Positions 1 through 12,010 of a stretch of 64,000 bases of DNA are shown piece after piece; position 1 is the stretch's first letter; each line of letters starts with the position of its first letter. Below the pieces are notes generated by a model. It was not told the DNA's origin, searched no databases, and saw only the letters and a program-made list of their open reading frames with translations. The position numbers and the translations under genes were made by a program. The stretch is from the NCBI RefSeq assembly GCF_022581195.2, contig NC_061454.1, positions 4,588,001 through 4,652,000 on the forward strand, read 5' to 3'. Origin of the DNA: Helicoverpa zea (taxonomy: Eukaryota > Arthropoda > Insecta > Lepidoptera > Noctuidae).

Positions 1-271
1 TTTGCCATTAAACCGATGCTGTATCGGGTCATTAGCATTGATAAGACAAGATGGCTTTAGATCACAACAGGACCAACGGCTTAACGTTGAGTCAGGAGAC
101 TTCCTTACAAAGTTCATAAATCGATCCCTGCAAAGACTTTCACTGTCACCTAGCTCCAGAAAAACCATGACAGCAAAGATTCACTCATCAGTCGAAGCGT
201 GAGACTTTTTGAACCACGAGTCACTCTACTTAAGGTCTTTCTGTAAACTTTTTTATTCTTGTGTTTTCCAG
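1..271 (+). other. Intron at the left edge, upstream of the first visible Tdh exon
   Basis: This is non-coding sequence ending in a clear acceptor (TTTTCCAG at 264-271) just before the Tdh exon. The earlier Tdh exons, with the mitochondrial targeting peptide and the Rossmann nucleotide-binding glycines, must lie left of the window. The open frame through this stretch matches no part of the dehydrogenase. Confidence 0.6.
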
Positions 272-1264
272 ACTATGCCATTGCGGTCTTCCATGACGTC
301 CTCCGAAAGGGTCAATATCAGTGCTACCTCAAACCTGACACCAGACTACCCATGATGCACGTGAGAGACGCTCTCCGAGCTCTTTCGGAGTATTTGGAAG
401 CACCAAATGAGGTCCTCAACAGAAGAGTATACAACGTCACATCTATGAGTTTTACCCCGGAGGAACTGTCAGAAGCAATGATCAAATACATACCGGAATT
501 CAAGATCACTTACATGCCTGATAGCAGGCAGGAAATAGGTTGGTATTTATCGTAGTATTTACGTAAACAAAGCTGAGGAAGTCAAGGTTTAAGGACAGAA
601 AACACATAATGTGCATACCTAACATAGTACATAGCTACAAGTAGCTGGGCTAAAAATGCTATTAAGCATCCCCTTCCCGTCGGGGGATGGGAGAGGGGTA
701 TGTGGGACTCCCCGGTAAAGACGTTCCCGGTATACCCACTAAAAAGGCCCAGCACACCGACCTCGCCCGTGGAGTGGAGGGAGTCTGGGAATCTATGGCG
801 TCCAGTCCCCCAGCTACAAGTAGGCTATATTCGACCAAAGTGGAAAAATGTATTTTCGGCATCTGTGGTTCTCTGGTGGTAGTGGTGCTATAAGGGAAGC
901 TGAAGTAGCTCAGGTAAAATGTAAATAACGTCAGACTTTAACCAATGGAAATAACTGATCAGTATGATAGGGGAGTAAACCCTTAAAAATAAGAGCCACC
1001 TTTTATTCTTATGCTCCCTAAGCCACTTTACCTTCCTTCCGATAGTATAAATAGTCCATGTCAGCCTTGTCTTTCATTTTCAAACATTATAAAATTCTAA
1101 ACCATGTTCTATATAATTTTTCAGCGGACTCCTGGCCCCAAGTGTTCGACGACAGCGAAGCCAGACGGGACTGGAATTGGAAACCAGAGATCGATATGGA
1201 CAGCCTGGTCAAACTGATGGTAAAGGAAGTGAAAGAAAAAATTGCTGCTAATGGACAATCATAA
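272..1264 (+). CDS. Tdh: L-threonine 3-dehydrogenase, mitochondrial (3' part: last two exons)
   Basis: The exons are 272-538 and 1125-1264, with stop TAA at 1262-1264. The enzyme oxidises L-threonine with NAD+ to 2-amino-3-ketobutyrate in the mitochondrial matrix and belongs to the short-chain dehydrogenase/epimerase superfamily. The first exon encodes the substrate-domain run with LKPDTRLPMMHVRD, YNVTSMSFTPEEL and ITYMPDSRQEI; the second starts ADSWPQVFDDSEARRDWNW. These match the C-terminal third of animal Tdh. Both junctions are GT-AG, although the 538 donor (GTTGGT) is weak, and phases agree: the exon ends on G and the next supplies CG, giving Ala. About 135 residues are visible. The 586-bp intron carries a repeat-like GC-rich patch. 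A tail-to-tail arrangement with TMEM18 follows. The identification is firm; only the 5' part is missing. Confidence 0.93.
662..860. repeat. GC-rich repeat-like insertion in the last Tdh intron
   Basis: A sharply bounded GC-rich patch lies inside an AT-rich intron, with runs such as CCCGTCGGGGGATGGG and CCCCGGTAAAGACG. It looks like a piece of an interspersed element rather than an exon: no frame matches Tdh and the flanking exons already join in phase. No target duplication was seen, and the family was not identified. Confidence 0.35.
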
Positions 1265-1444
1265 CATGGAGTCTTGCTCATGATTGCTCAATTCATGTGT
1301 TTGTCACTCGAAAGAGCCCCTTTCCTTGTGCAGGAGCACAGTTGAGTGCTTGAAAAGCGTATTCTGTCTTAAGTTTATAAGCCAGTCTCATCTCAGTTTT
1401 ATTATTGAAAAGACGTCAGTGTTAATAGTACTTATTGTTATTTA

Positions 1445-1450
1445 AATAAA
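1445..1450 (+). terminator. Poly(A) signal AATAAA for Tdh
   Basis: A canonical AATAAA lies 181 bp downstream of the Tdh stop in AT-rich DNA, giving a short 3' UTR of about 200 nt. No nearer canonical hexamer was seen. Confidence 0.5.
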
Positions 1451-4400
1451 CGCTTACATAATAATTTCATTATAATAATAATAGCTTTTGTTTATTTATT
1501 ACCTTATACCTTATTAGATTCATGTAATAAGCCGTCTAAAGTTTTAGGTCATTGTCATATATTAGCTATATAATATAATATAGAACTAAGATATTATATT
1601 ACCGGTCTTATTGACATCGACTTGTGCTGCATAAATTATGCTAAGGCACCTTGGCTTATCCTTTGAATCTTGAATATATTTATTAAGTTGTTTTAAACGA
1701 TTAAATGCCATGCACGATAAATAAAAGAAATAAAAGTTCGATCAATTCCTTTATTTAAGCATAAAACAAAATAAAAATCACCTTTGCTTAAAGGAATAAT
1801 AAAAACAGTGTTAAGCATGTACACGTTTGCTACCTACAGATACACAATGAAAAAGAAAACAATTACCCCTACCATGAGTTTACAACTAGAATTTGAAAGT
1901 GATGTGTACGAAATTAAGGCAAATTAATCTTGGAGCGGATAGACTCACGGTAGGGGTCGTATAGATTGTCAGAGGATGAAACTTAAAAAGTAAAATGACT
2001 TCCAATTCACACTATACACAACTCAGTCTTCGATACGTTACTCGTCGGCAACTCGGTCTCTTATTATTATTTCTACGACAATATTCACTAGATATGGACG
2101 TAACATTACTATAGGCAGAACGTTCATTTCCATACTCATTCAAATTATTATTTATCTCAATGTTGCCGCGTAATTATTATGAGATGTAACTATTTCAATG
2201 CATATAGTTTAAAATCTAATCTACTAACAATTTATTATTCTAAATAGTGGTGTTTCTGTGATTTTTAGGACATTTACTATGTCTAATGTTTAAAAATACT
2301 TCATTTAAAATTGTAACAGCGATTTTACAGAAAATTAATAACAAAAATGCCTGTCCACCTTATAGAACTATGTGTTATTTATTATTTCTGTATTACTAAC
2401 GCGAAAAATAATAACATACAAATATATATCAAAATCAAATTTCTAGCCGAATCTAGCAAACTTAATTTTATTGCACCTTCTGTTTACTATAATAATTATC
2501 ACAAATCGTATATACAGTCATTGTGAATGTTTGATAATGGCACTTACGTCTTCTTGCATCGGGAAGCATGTGATCAGACACACTATGGGAAAAGAAAAAG
2601 AAATGTATTCCAGTTATAATTTCATACGATCCAAAGACAACTGCTGCTAACAATAGTAAGATTTTAATGCAGCATAAACACTCAAAAGAAAACGAATTAA
2701 ATAGGTAAAATGTACATGATTGTTTGGCGAGTACCCATAGATTTTACTGCCAATAAAATTCTGTTAAAGAAACATTCACAACAACAATGAAATTCATTTA
2801 TACTTTTAAAAACAAATTGGTAACATTTTATACATAAATATATCGTAAAATAAAACAAAACGTACATTATTTAATATACCTCACCGAATATAAAACCTAT
2901 ATGATATCCCGGTACCTAAACTATTTTATTTCATACCATATTAAAATACATGGCAACTTTAAAAAAAAAGAAAAAAAAAAAAGGATTTATAGAACAAAAT
3001 GCAATATACACAGGTGGTATGAACAAAGCGAGCGCATAGTTAGTTTAAGTACATCGGTTACAAATAAAAAATGCAATTAGTTACAAAAAGTGGAATACAT
3101 AGGTATTTATAGAGTAAAATACAACACGACAGTCACATGTGGGAAGTCAAAATCAAACTTGTTTTTTTTTTATATATAATACAAATTATTATCATTAAAG
3201 CCGGATAAGGGTCATAGCACACTTATCAAATCAAGATCGGAACGCTAGTGCATCGCCTTTTACCTTGTCATCAATCAGTCGTCCAATTAATACGATGACG
3301 TTCCTGGTTGACATGTGTGTTATAACCCTACGCTTGATATTTTTGTGGATTCGCATCGTTTCGAAGTACTTTTCAGTTGAATATTGATCAGCCACATAGT
3401 GATGATAAAGGTGGCCATAGATATTAAAAATGTATTGGCCGATACCTTTAATTATTGGTCAAAACAAGTATGCTGTTGCAAGAAGGACCAGTGAAATATT
3501 TTATTTTAATTAAACAACTGCTGGCCGCAATACAGCCTTATCATTTTTATCCGTGCCTGGCTTCACGTGGTTTTGAAACACTATGTCTATAGTCATTGTT
3601 CCAGAAAAAAAAGAAAACAGATAAGTTTTTCTAAGCTGAAAATCACAATCAACGGGCTCCTTTATGCCTCGTGATTTAATCATTTTACTGGATATAACAT
3701 TCATATACATTATTGTCACTCATTCTACAAACTTGTTCGCGTAGAATTCAAAAATTTACAAAATATTTATTTTCGCAATATTGTTGGATGCATAAGGTTC
3801 ATTTACTTAAAAAAAAAAATGTTTTATGGTATCTTTGGAGAGCATGGAAAGAGGTTTTGAAAATATGTATTCAATCCTGCCTAAAAGATAAATAGGCCAT
3901 TTTAGGCATGTTTATTTCAGATGCATTTCAAAAACACTTTCATCTATATCGGGTGTGTCGTACCTTTATGGTATTCTATGGCGAATTGTAAAATATTAGC
4001 TAATCCGTTCGGTGGTTTAGCCACAGGAGTCATTTTTCGTTTTCATAATTTACAACATCATGTGTAAAGCACTGATAAAGTGAGGAGTATCGAATGTTTT
4101 GACCAGTTGACAGCTGTCAACAGTGGCGTTATTATCATACAAGCCTAAAAGCCCGACATGCCTTGCTAAAATGCTCAATAGACTCAATACAGAATCAATA
4201 TCAAATGCGAACTATTTAAAAGTTGCTGTTTGTGTTTTATTTTCAAGTCCGAAAAAAGACACTATACATATTTCTTTAGAACATTAGGCTGAGCCTTACA
4301 CCATAAAATCGTTGTTCAGGTGCTTATTGGCAATGATTTTATCTATTGTCCTGTTTATGATGCTTCTTAGTTTAACCAGAATTACTGAAACACAATTGGC

Positions 4401-5161
4401 TCGTCACAGAAATTTTGAAAACGATTCAAATACTACACTTATATCTATTCCTTCCCCACATAGTTTTCGTGTCAGTAAATTAAATTTACACATAATAAAC
4501 AATGTGAATGCTTTTGCACATAATTTAAATTTATGAAATCACAAAAAAACTTCCTTATTATGTGTCAGTCATTGTATGCAATATAAAATCCATGAACTAT
4601 TCATTAACGTGTATTGTGACGTCATAATTCGTGGGCGGTGACTGGCCATTGTACCACAGATTAAAGAAGGAACTAACATCTGTTTTACAGTATGCGGCAA
4701 GAATCAATGCAGCGTGCAAACATTTAAAATTCACGTGTTACAAAATATACTTTTATTATACATATAAAAATTAACATAATTTCGATATCAAAATTAAGTG
4801 GTGGTTGTCCCATCAAGACACTTCTAAAAGGCAAGTTATAAAACGAATATTATAAACACATTTTTTTATCGATGTGCTTCGTAAACCGTGAAGTCTAAGA
4901 ATACGTTTAATTTTATTCAAAGCACTATTAAAACGACCACATTTTATGGAACTTGCGCCGCATTTAAGAACGCACTTTGAAATATTTACATTATTTAGTT
5001 TCGATTGTAGCTTATTGGACATTGTCCTACGAATTTTCTTTTTAACATTAATTAATTATAAATAAATCACTGCGTCGTATGCCTAAAATTAGATTCATTG
5101 TTTATCGTCAATGCTAGCAAAAATATGTTATTTTCGTTACCTACATAATTGACTTGACCGA
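1451..5161. other. AT-rich intergenic DNA between convergent Tdh and TMEM18
   Basis: About 3.7 kb is mostly AT-rich with homopolymer runs (a purine run near 2960, a T run near 3160). On the minus strand 3231-3445 and 3510-3620 read like decayed coding sequence (see separate entry). Otherwise I see no gene. TTTATT motifs at 4752-4757 and about 4913 could be minus-strand poly(A) signals for TMEM18. Confidence 0.5.
3231..3445 (-). CDS. Candidate exon or coding remnant, unidentified
   Basis: On the minus strand, an AG at 3447-3446 is followed by an open frame of about 70 codons ending in TGA at 3231-3233. The translation looks protein-like, with IYGHLYHHYVADQYSTEKYF then RRVITHMSTRNVIVLIGRLI, and the block is clearly less AT-rich than its flanks. 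A second coding-like minus frame sits upstream, ending at 3510 with SGTMTIDIVFQNHVKPGTDK just before its stop, followed by an AATAAA at 3505-3500. I recognise neither. They may be exons of an unknown gene, a dead transposon, or chance. No start, donor or partner exon could be fixed. Confidence 0.2.
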
Positions 5162-8100
5162 TTACTCTGCCTTCAGATGCTGCTGTAGTTCGCGGTTCAT
5201 GTTCATTTCTTTCAAGCGCTGTCTCAGCTGTGCCTTCTTTAAGTTTGTCATGATCTGCGTTGATTGGTATAGCCACGAGCCCTGGAAAATATTGAACCGA
5301 TATTTTAGGAAACATAAAGACAAAGTAGGTACCTAAGTGGAGCTCCTCTAAGCTGAAAAGGGGCGCTCGATAACCGCATTTATGCACAATGTATACGTTA
5401 GCGCGCTATAGTACTATACTATACGACTCTCATCCATCAAATAAAATCAAATACTTTATTCGTCATAAATTATTACATACGCAGGCAGTGACCCTCAATG
5501 TACAGGTCACAGCCTTGTTTGAGAGTCAGGAATCTTCATTATATTCACAGTAGTTTCATAATAAAAATAAACAATTGATTTCAGTGAAAGTCAAATATAC
5601 CTAATTCAATTTAGCAGAGACGAAAATAAATCACAACAACACCCATATCCCATATCGGCACTTAAAACAATTAATTACGTTATCGATATCATGCGTGATA
5701 CGATACTTTATCAACTTACCACCATTATCATACAGTTTAACAGTATCGGGATGGAAAACACGACCGATATAAACAGGCCTTTACTATCGAAGTACTGCTG
5801 TCTAGAAAATAAGGCCCAGTTCCTTGCAGCAACCTCATTGATATTCTCCGAAAAGTAGACTAGCAACACTGGAATAAAATTCAAGGTAAATTAATGGCAA
5901 CTCTGAATAAAGTTGTCGTATGCGAACTTTTTGTTGGTATAATTAAGTAGATTAGCACTGTAATTAAATGCTATTGTTTTATTTTATTACTTAAGCTGGT
6001 TCTGAATGGGAAACTCTTTGAATTGAATTCTCAAACGTACATATTAAAATTGAAATATATATTTTTAATTCAAACATACTTCGTTGCATACGAAGTATGT
6101 TTAATGGCTTGCCAAAAATAATAAACGGCTAATTAGAACAAGTTAGAAAAACCAAAAAAAAATGTAGTGTGAGTACGTATGTACTAACTGTGTCTTGAAA
6201 TAAGATTGGCAATGTTTTATAAAAACTAAACTGTAAACAATCTTTCTATGTGGTGTAAACATATTTTTTTCATAATAAACAAATGACACAAAGTTTTCGA
6301 AACAAAAAATAACTTTCACTATTTTGTCGCAGTGCCAAATGACGCAGAGGCGTCTTCTGAACTTTGCTTTCGATTTTCGCATCACAACTAGAAATGTGTA
6401 CAAAGTTAATAGCGGTATTTGTTTCGAAATGGGGGCGTGTGTGTTTGTATTGTCTAGGTCTAGAATATGTTGGTTTCGATTAACAGTATTCTTCCATAAA
6501 TCAGTTACACATCATCATCATCATCATCATCATCAGCCTATCGCAGTCCACTGCTGGACATTGGCCTCTCCAAGTGCACGCCACTGAGATCGATTTTCAG
6601 CTTCTCGCATCCAGCTCCTGCCAGCCGTCTTGCGCAAGTCATCACTCCACTTCAGTTACACATGCTCTTCTTTAAATTCGCAATTGCATAGAATAGGACT
6701 TAAAAACTCTCATCATGATGGCTCATCATCCTATATAGGGTCATATTATATTTATTACAGGGTCGGCGAAGCATGTTATCTTCTTCCAAAATCTTGCATG
6801 GAACGTATATTCATTTCACAAGTAATATTCAGAAAAGAATATGCTAGCTATGTCGATTTTCACACGTCCTTAAAATTTCATATTGTGTATTTTATAAGTA
6901 AATAATGGTATTCGATTTTTAAGTTATAATAGAACTGTTCGGTACTTACATAATATTATGAACAAGATAACTTGAAAGTTTCCGTAGTTCCTCGTCGAAA
7001 AACATGTGAACGTTATTATGATGTGGAATGATATGAGAGCCATCAGCCATGGGTCGCGCCATTCAATCTGGAATTTAAAAATAATCCAAGTTCAAAAACA
7101 AAATCATATTAGGAAGTTGGCAAAGCCCTAAAACCCTGTAACCTCTTGAATAATAAAGGATTACAATAGATGTCCTTAGAATTTTATTTCGTCATTATGT
7201 CCCTATAATATATTCCAATATTCTTATAGGGACATAATATAGGGACTATAAGAATATTGGTTTTGTCGAGTTCACTGGATGGTTTGAATTAATTCCCTAT
7301 TTCAAGTGTAAGTATTCTGTCAAGGTTTAAATAAAACAATATTTCGCAAACGGCACAACATGGCCCAGACCTAAGTGTTCAAGGGCCTGTAATACCTCAC
7401 AACCTAATTCATAGTGCCTCAGACTTATACAAACGAACCGTAAGCCTAAGTATATTAGTACAGCTCATAATACGCGACTCTATGACTAATCTTCTTCGGA
7501 TACCGTATATTGAAACCGGTCTGCGACATCGTAAGGTTTCTACACCTTATAATCTAGCAACTAATACAATGAAATCATTAGCTCCAGTGCTAGAAACCTT
7601 AAATTCTAATTCGCATTCGAGCATATTGCAAAAATACTGCTGTTATTTCTCCATTTCTCAAAACCAATTAACCTTATAGGTCTAGAATATTTTATCGGTC
7701 AAGGTTATGACAATCGATTAAGGTTCCTTTATCGATCTAAGTACAAAACGTGATATTTTAATCGCATCGATGAAACGTGTTTATGTTGAAATTGACGCAA
7801 TTACTTGTGTAAGAACCTCATTTTATTGTATCGCAAATAAATTGAGTTGATTTGTTTGTGTTTAGTGATAATGTAAGCAAAATAACCAGCAATTGTCGCA
7901 TCATCATCATGACAAGTTGGGCCCTAGGCCCTCTTACCATTGGGCACCGCGGGTTAAGTGCCTAAGGTCCCGCGATTAATAGGGGACCCTTACACATCCA
8001 AGGACCCCGTGATCGACAAACGTGCATATTTTTAACCGTCGTTCAGTATACAAGTAATGATCCTTTCGTGGACATTAACCAGAGCCTACAGAGATGTAAA

Positions 8101-11100
8101 GATGGTCCTAATGACTAGAAGTAAATGAATTGCTGTATTCCTTGATATGACTTCTAAATTCGCGATTATGATAAAACAGGACGAGCCCTGCCTCCTTCCA
8201 TTGTTTTATAAGACAGCTTTGTAATACTCAATTGTTCTGACGACATCCTGCATGGGCATAAACCATAATTAGCTGAATTCAATATAGGTAATCAATATAC
8301 TACTTTTCTACGCAATATTTATAAAACTAAAGAACAAAGGCCTTATAAAATGAAAGTCAAGTATGTAATGGACATCTGACATCTGGTCTAGGAAATAACC
8401 TAATTTCGCCTCAATGATGATTTGACATGGATATTTTATATTCTATCAAGTATAACTATGATAAGGAACGTTCGATGTTATTGACACTTTCTGATATTTC
8501 TAAAGGCAGTAAAAACCTGGCCATAAAGTTCTAAGCAGATCCTTGTGTAGACAGACATAAGGAGAGTACGATAGGAAGATAGAATGACCATTGATATTTT
8601 ACTGGAAGAAGTCAAAAGACCCATTTAGTAAAAGAGTATCACAATACCGAATTTTCTACATTCAATTAATTACAGGCTTAATTGGAGACCATGGCGAATG
8701 CTTGTTAACAGTAATTACTATATACAGGCAATTAGGGCACGCTCGGACAAAGACCTCTTCTCATCGAAGCTTACATAATATCAACTTACTGATGCTGTCC
8801 ACTAGTGAACATAGGCTTCTTACAACGAGCGCCAGAGATCCCGGGTCTAGGCAGCCAGCATTCATCAACATTTTTTAAATTGACGTTCAAAATTCGAACA
8901 TAATTCTACATCCAGCCATTTTAAGTTGGTAACATGGTACGTATATTATGTAAATGTCTATACAAACTTAAGTGCTCAACGGCGACCCAGTGGCCACATG
9001 GCATTAATAATTCTTTGGGTGCGATCTACATAAATAAAAGCATAAGTCATAAGTAGGTGTAGTTCGTAGGTAGCTAGTCAACCTAGAATCGAGTTTATTG
9101 ATCGTAGGAAATTCTTATAGCATCTGCATGGTATCAACCCTTCTTCGTTGGCTAGGAGAGTCATTGGTAAAATGAGAGCAGCATTTAATTTTTAACATGA
9201 GACGTATTTTGGAAGATGAATTGTTCAGACAAGTTCAGTTGTGAATAGATTTTGTTATGTAATTCTATTAGATCCGTTCTATTTAAAAGGATGTTAAAAA
9301 CTTCCGTTAGCGTTGTTGTAGAATGATATGTTGATAAGAGAATTTGTTTAACATAAATACAGATTTTCTCCAAACTCTGACAAACAAGCATAATAGGTAC
9401 TATGATGTTAGTATACCTGCTTTGCAATGAGGTAATGCTGTCAAACTGTAGCTTACTCATGGTGTTTTTATAACTTTATGATTTAATAAAATTAAACAAA
9501 TGTCTCGTGTAGGAGGAAGATTATTTCAGTTCAGTTGAAAGCATAACTATACATACATACCTATATCTCTACTCTACCCAACTGTGTTTAGAAAAAAAAC
9601 ATGATTTCACGAGGCCATAGCAACGAGATCACAAGTGAACGTCATAATTTGCGCATAGCCGATTCTGCAGCGCTGGCGGCGGTTCAAGGTCATCGTAATA
9701 ATTTACCTATTGCGGTTATCAGAACGTTTTTTAATTAAGCTCTATCGCTCAGTAGGCACCATAAACACTACCAAACATTTTTTCATGTTTATATTTTCCC
9801 TCCCAAACTGTCATCTACGGTAAAAACTTGTTACACCATAGCAACAGATTCAAAATAGTATTTTTAACACCCATTTATGAGCCTCTTGTCCTTGACTTCG
9901 AGGCATAGAGAAAGGTCAAGGTCATTAAGGATTATTTTACATTTTGCTACTGTGGTCGCCTTGATAAATACAACATAGGTACGTCATTGCCCGACTAGTC
10001 TCGTGAGTCGTGCGCAATGTGCCGAGGTAGCATGGAGTACTAAATAAAATTGATGGCAATATGAACTAAAGTACCTTTAAGGTAAATTGACTATTAATAT
10101 GAGAATGCAAGTAGATTTTGGATGCTTCAAGGCGGCAATAGCGGACTAGGCACTTTTTAAGAAATCGGGGGAAGAATATGTTGTCCACAGACTCCACAGT
10201 GGGCAAAAAGTTGGAAAAGTCAACAGACTGAGAGCAGAAAATTGGTCTTCTAAAAAAATTATGAGCAAAATACTTTTGTATAAAATCTAATGGCTATCTA
10301 TCCATTAGGTTGCCTATTAACAGAATATTGAACCAAACATTGTAAAACAAGTTCTTTTAAATTATTCATGTTTCTTAACGTTCAAATATTTTGGGTGAGA
10401 AGTTTTATTATTAGATTTCTTTTAATACAATACATTTCAAAGACTTGGTTATTTATAAAAATAGTCTTCTTAATTAATAACATAACATGTGTAAATAAAC
10501 ACAATACAACATTTGACCTTCATATGTCAAAGAATTTGAATGCAGAATTTAAGCTGAGCAACTATTGGTAAACATGCATGAACATAGTCATATTTACTCA
10601 TCAAAATAAATATAAAGTGCATTATAATAAGATTATTATGTGATAGGTGATAGGCGTTGAATATTAATATGTGACATTATTGCTATAGACTATGGTGTAG
10701 AAAACCTCATAACGTATATCTTTTGATGTTCATGAAACAGGTACGTTCTTCAACATTTTTTTTTTATATTTCAATTTTTCTTTCCAAAAAGGTTTTTTCA
10801 TAACTTTATCACAAACCAAGTTGTACTAACAAACTCAAAGATAGTGCCAAACAGATAACTCAATATAAATTGAATGTTTGTGTAATTGCAGTTTTTATCA
10901 TATTATTGTAAATACTGAATGATGGAGCATGATTTAACCTTGCTCATAGTAAAAAGCATCCATATGTGAATAGGCCACTTTTTAAAGCAAGATTTATTTG
11001 TGAGGCTTAGTTATAAACCTAAATTTTCATCCTACAAGCCTTTTTCCCAAGTATGTTGGGGTTAGCTTCCAGTCTAACTGGATGTAGCTGAGTACCATTT

Positions 11101-12010
11101 CTTTACAGGAGCGACTGCCCTATCTGACCCCCTCAACTGAGTTACCTGGACAACCCAATACCCCAAGCTATAAAGGTATTCACCTAAATCAGTGGAAAGA
11201 TTAGTCTCCTTTCTCTTAATTATACGTTTTGGAACTGCAGCTGCACTACTGGTCTGTGTGTATTTATAACAAAAACATTTTAGATCTTTCAACAAAATCA
11301 TCACGTACTTGAAGATATTTGGTCACCTCCTCCATTTTGGGATGTCAGGAAAAAATTTACCATTATAGTTGCAAACTTGATGATATGATGCATAAAATAA
11401 TTATGAGCCAAAATAAAAAGAAAGCAGTTGAGTGCAAACCTGCTATTTTTAGATTTTAAAGGTCAAAGTTAGACTGCACTGTGATAACTTTTACAGCTGA
11501 TTGGAACTAGATATTAAATACGAAATGGCTGTATTTTATTTGGATACGGTTATTGTACTTGTAATAAAAAATAAAATGATCTGGGAGATTAGGAATGTTA
11601 TAGATGATACATTGATACACTCCAGTGAGGCAGAAAACCAAAGTACTCAGATACCCGTGAATTTAGGCAGTATAGATAGCGTTAATATGTTAATTAAAAA
11701 CCTTTGCTCTCTGCAACCGGTAGAACAATAGTAAATTTTTAATTAGACAAGTACATGATACCGATTGAATGCCGTTGCTAACAGAACCGCTACGCAAAGA
11801 AATGTAACCGCCTCGATGGAAACAATTTATGTAATATTACCTTGCACGTAAATGACTAATTATCAATTTCAATCTTCAGGTAAATAATTACTTGTGTTGT
11901 TACAATAGTTTATTCTACATGTAAAGTATGAGAAATGTATTGACGAAACTTACACTGCGGAGGTATGAGATAAAATCCGATATTTGATTAACTTCCACAA
12001 ACTCTTCCAT
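5162..12010 (-). CDS. TMEM18: Transmembrane protein 18
   Basis: Four exons: 12010-11954, 7067-6950, 5868-5720 and 5281-5162 (stop TAA 5164-5162). Their lengths 57+118+149+120 join in phase to 147 residues; human TMEM18 has 140. TMEM18 is a small multi-pass protein of the inner nuclear membrane. Exon 1 starts MEEFVEVNQISDF. Exon 2 holds WRDPWLMALISFH and the first membrane segments. Exon 3 has the family block SENINEVAARNWALFSRQQY, then FDSKGLFISVVFSIPILLNC. Exon 4 starts GSWLYQSTQIMTNLKKAQLR and ends in a basic, coiled-coil-like tail. Introns are 4.9, 1.1 and 0.4 kb; intron 2 holds an RTE fragment and intron 1 a SINE-like copy. It is divergent from Glg1, which starts 885 bp away. Confidence 0.93.
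5440..5530. repeat. Possible interspersed-repeat fragment in TMEM18 intron 3
   Basis: A stretch beginning with an ATCAAATACTTTATTCGTCA-type run resembles short repeat pieces I remember from moth introns and 3' UTRs. No termini or target duplication are visible, so this is a weak call. Confidence 0.2.
6072..6102. repeat. Perfect 13-bp inverted repeat (hairpin)
   Basis: AAACATACTTCGT at 6072-6084 is exactly complementary to ACGAAGTATGTTT at 6090-6102, with a 5-nt loop, in TMEM18 intron 2. It may be a small palindromic element or chance in AT-rich DNA. Confidence 0.6.
6513..6651 (-). mobile_element. 5'-truncated RTE-type non-LTR retrotransposon tail with target duplication
   Basis: On the minus strand the fragment encodes the last about 40 residues of an RTE endonuclease/reverse transcriptase ORF, including DDLRKTAGRSWMREAENRSQ and then ANVQQWTAIG, and stops in the first TGA (6535-6533) of its own (TGA)n tail. 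Copies of TCAGTTACACAT flank it at 6501-6512 and 6652-6663, a 12-bp target-site duplication left by target-primed reverse transcription. Only 139 bp inserted, a typical 5' truncation. It lies in TMEM18 intron 2 in the same direction as the gene, between exons that splice normally. Confidence 0.9.
7194..7260. repeat. Nested inverted repeats (cruciform-like cluster)
   Basis: Two overlapping perfect inverted repeats occur in 67 bp: ATTATGTCCCTATA (7194-7207) pairs with 7225-7238, and CCAATATTCTTATAG (7215-7229) pairs with 7246-7260. The right arm of the first overlaps the left arm of the second, so alternative folds exclude one another. It sits in TMEM18 intron 1, 127 bp upstream of exon 2. It may be a palindromic transposon remnant. 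Confidence 0.65.
7264..11031. other. TMEM18 intron 1, mostly AT-rich, no recognised gene
   Basis: Much of the 4.9-kb first intron is AT-rich filler. A (CAT)n tract precedes a GC-rich patch with GGGCCCTAGGCCC near 7920-7990, which may be a repeat fragment. An open frame at 9460-9185 is listed separately. Confidence 0.4.
9185..9460 (-). CDS. Small hypothetical open frame inside TMEM18 intron 1
   Basis: ATG-initiated frame of 91 codons (MSKLQFDSITSLQS...) on the same strand as TMEM18. It has mixed polar and hydrophobic composition and no obvious repeats, but I recognise no family. The AT-rich background makes a chance frame of this length plausible. A GTATAC right after codon 15 could be a donor, so it might instead be an alternative exon. 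Confidence 0.2.
   Translation of the reverse strand: MSKLQFDSITSLQSRYTNIIVPIMLVCQSLEKICIYVKQILLSTYHSTTTLTEVFNILLNRTDLIELHNKIYSQLNLSEQFIFQNTSHVKN
11032..11165 (-). mobile_element. SINE-like RTE-tailed repeat, copy A (partial)
   Basis: Reads as the reverse complement of the 3' half of the complete element at 56651-56954. Shared segments include TTCCAGTCTAACTGGATG, GTAGCTGAGTACCA and GAGCGACTGCC. It begins with a decayed (ATC)n tract, the complement of the (GAT)n tail. It lies in TMEM18 intron 1. Confidence 0.7.
11525..11731 (+). CDS. Small hypothetical open frame antisense to TMEM18 intron 1
   Basis: ATG-initiated frame of 68 codons, starting MAVFYLDTVIVLVI (one hydrophobic stretch) and ending LCSLQPVEQ. 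It lies on the strand opposite to TMEM18, within its first intron. No family is recognised and no splice partner seen. It may be a chance frame; listed because the C-terminal half reads like soluble protein. Confidence 0.18.
   Translation: MAVFYLDTVIVLVIKNKMIWEIRNVIDDTLIHSSEAENQSTQIPVNLGSIDSVNMLIKNLCSLQPVEQ

Noticed and set aside
6509..6535. Stand-alone (CAT)n microsatellite
   Set aside because: It is the tail of the RTE insertion, lying inside its target duplication.
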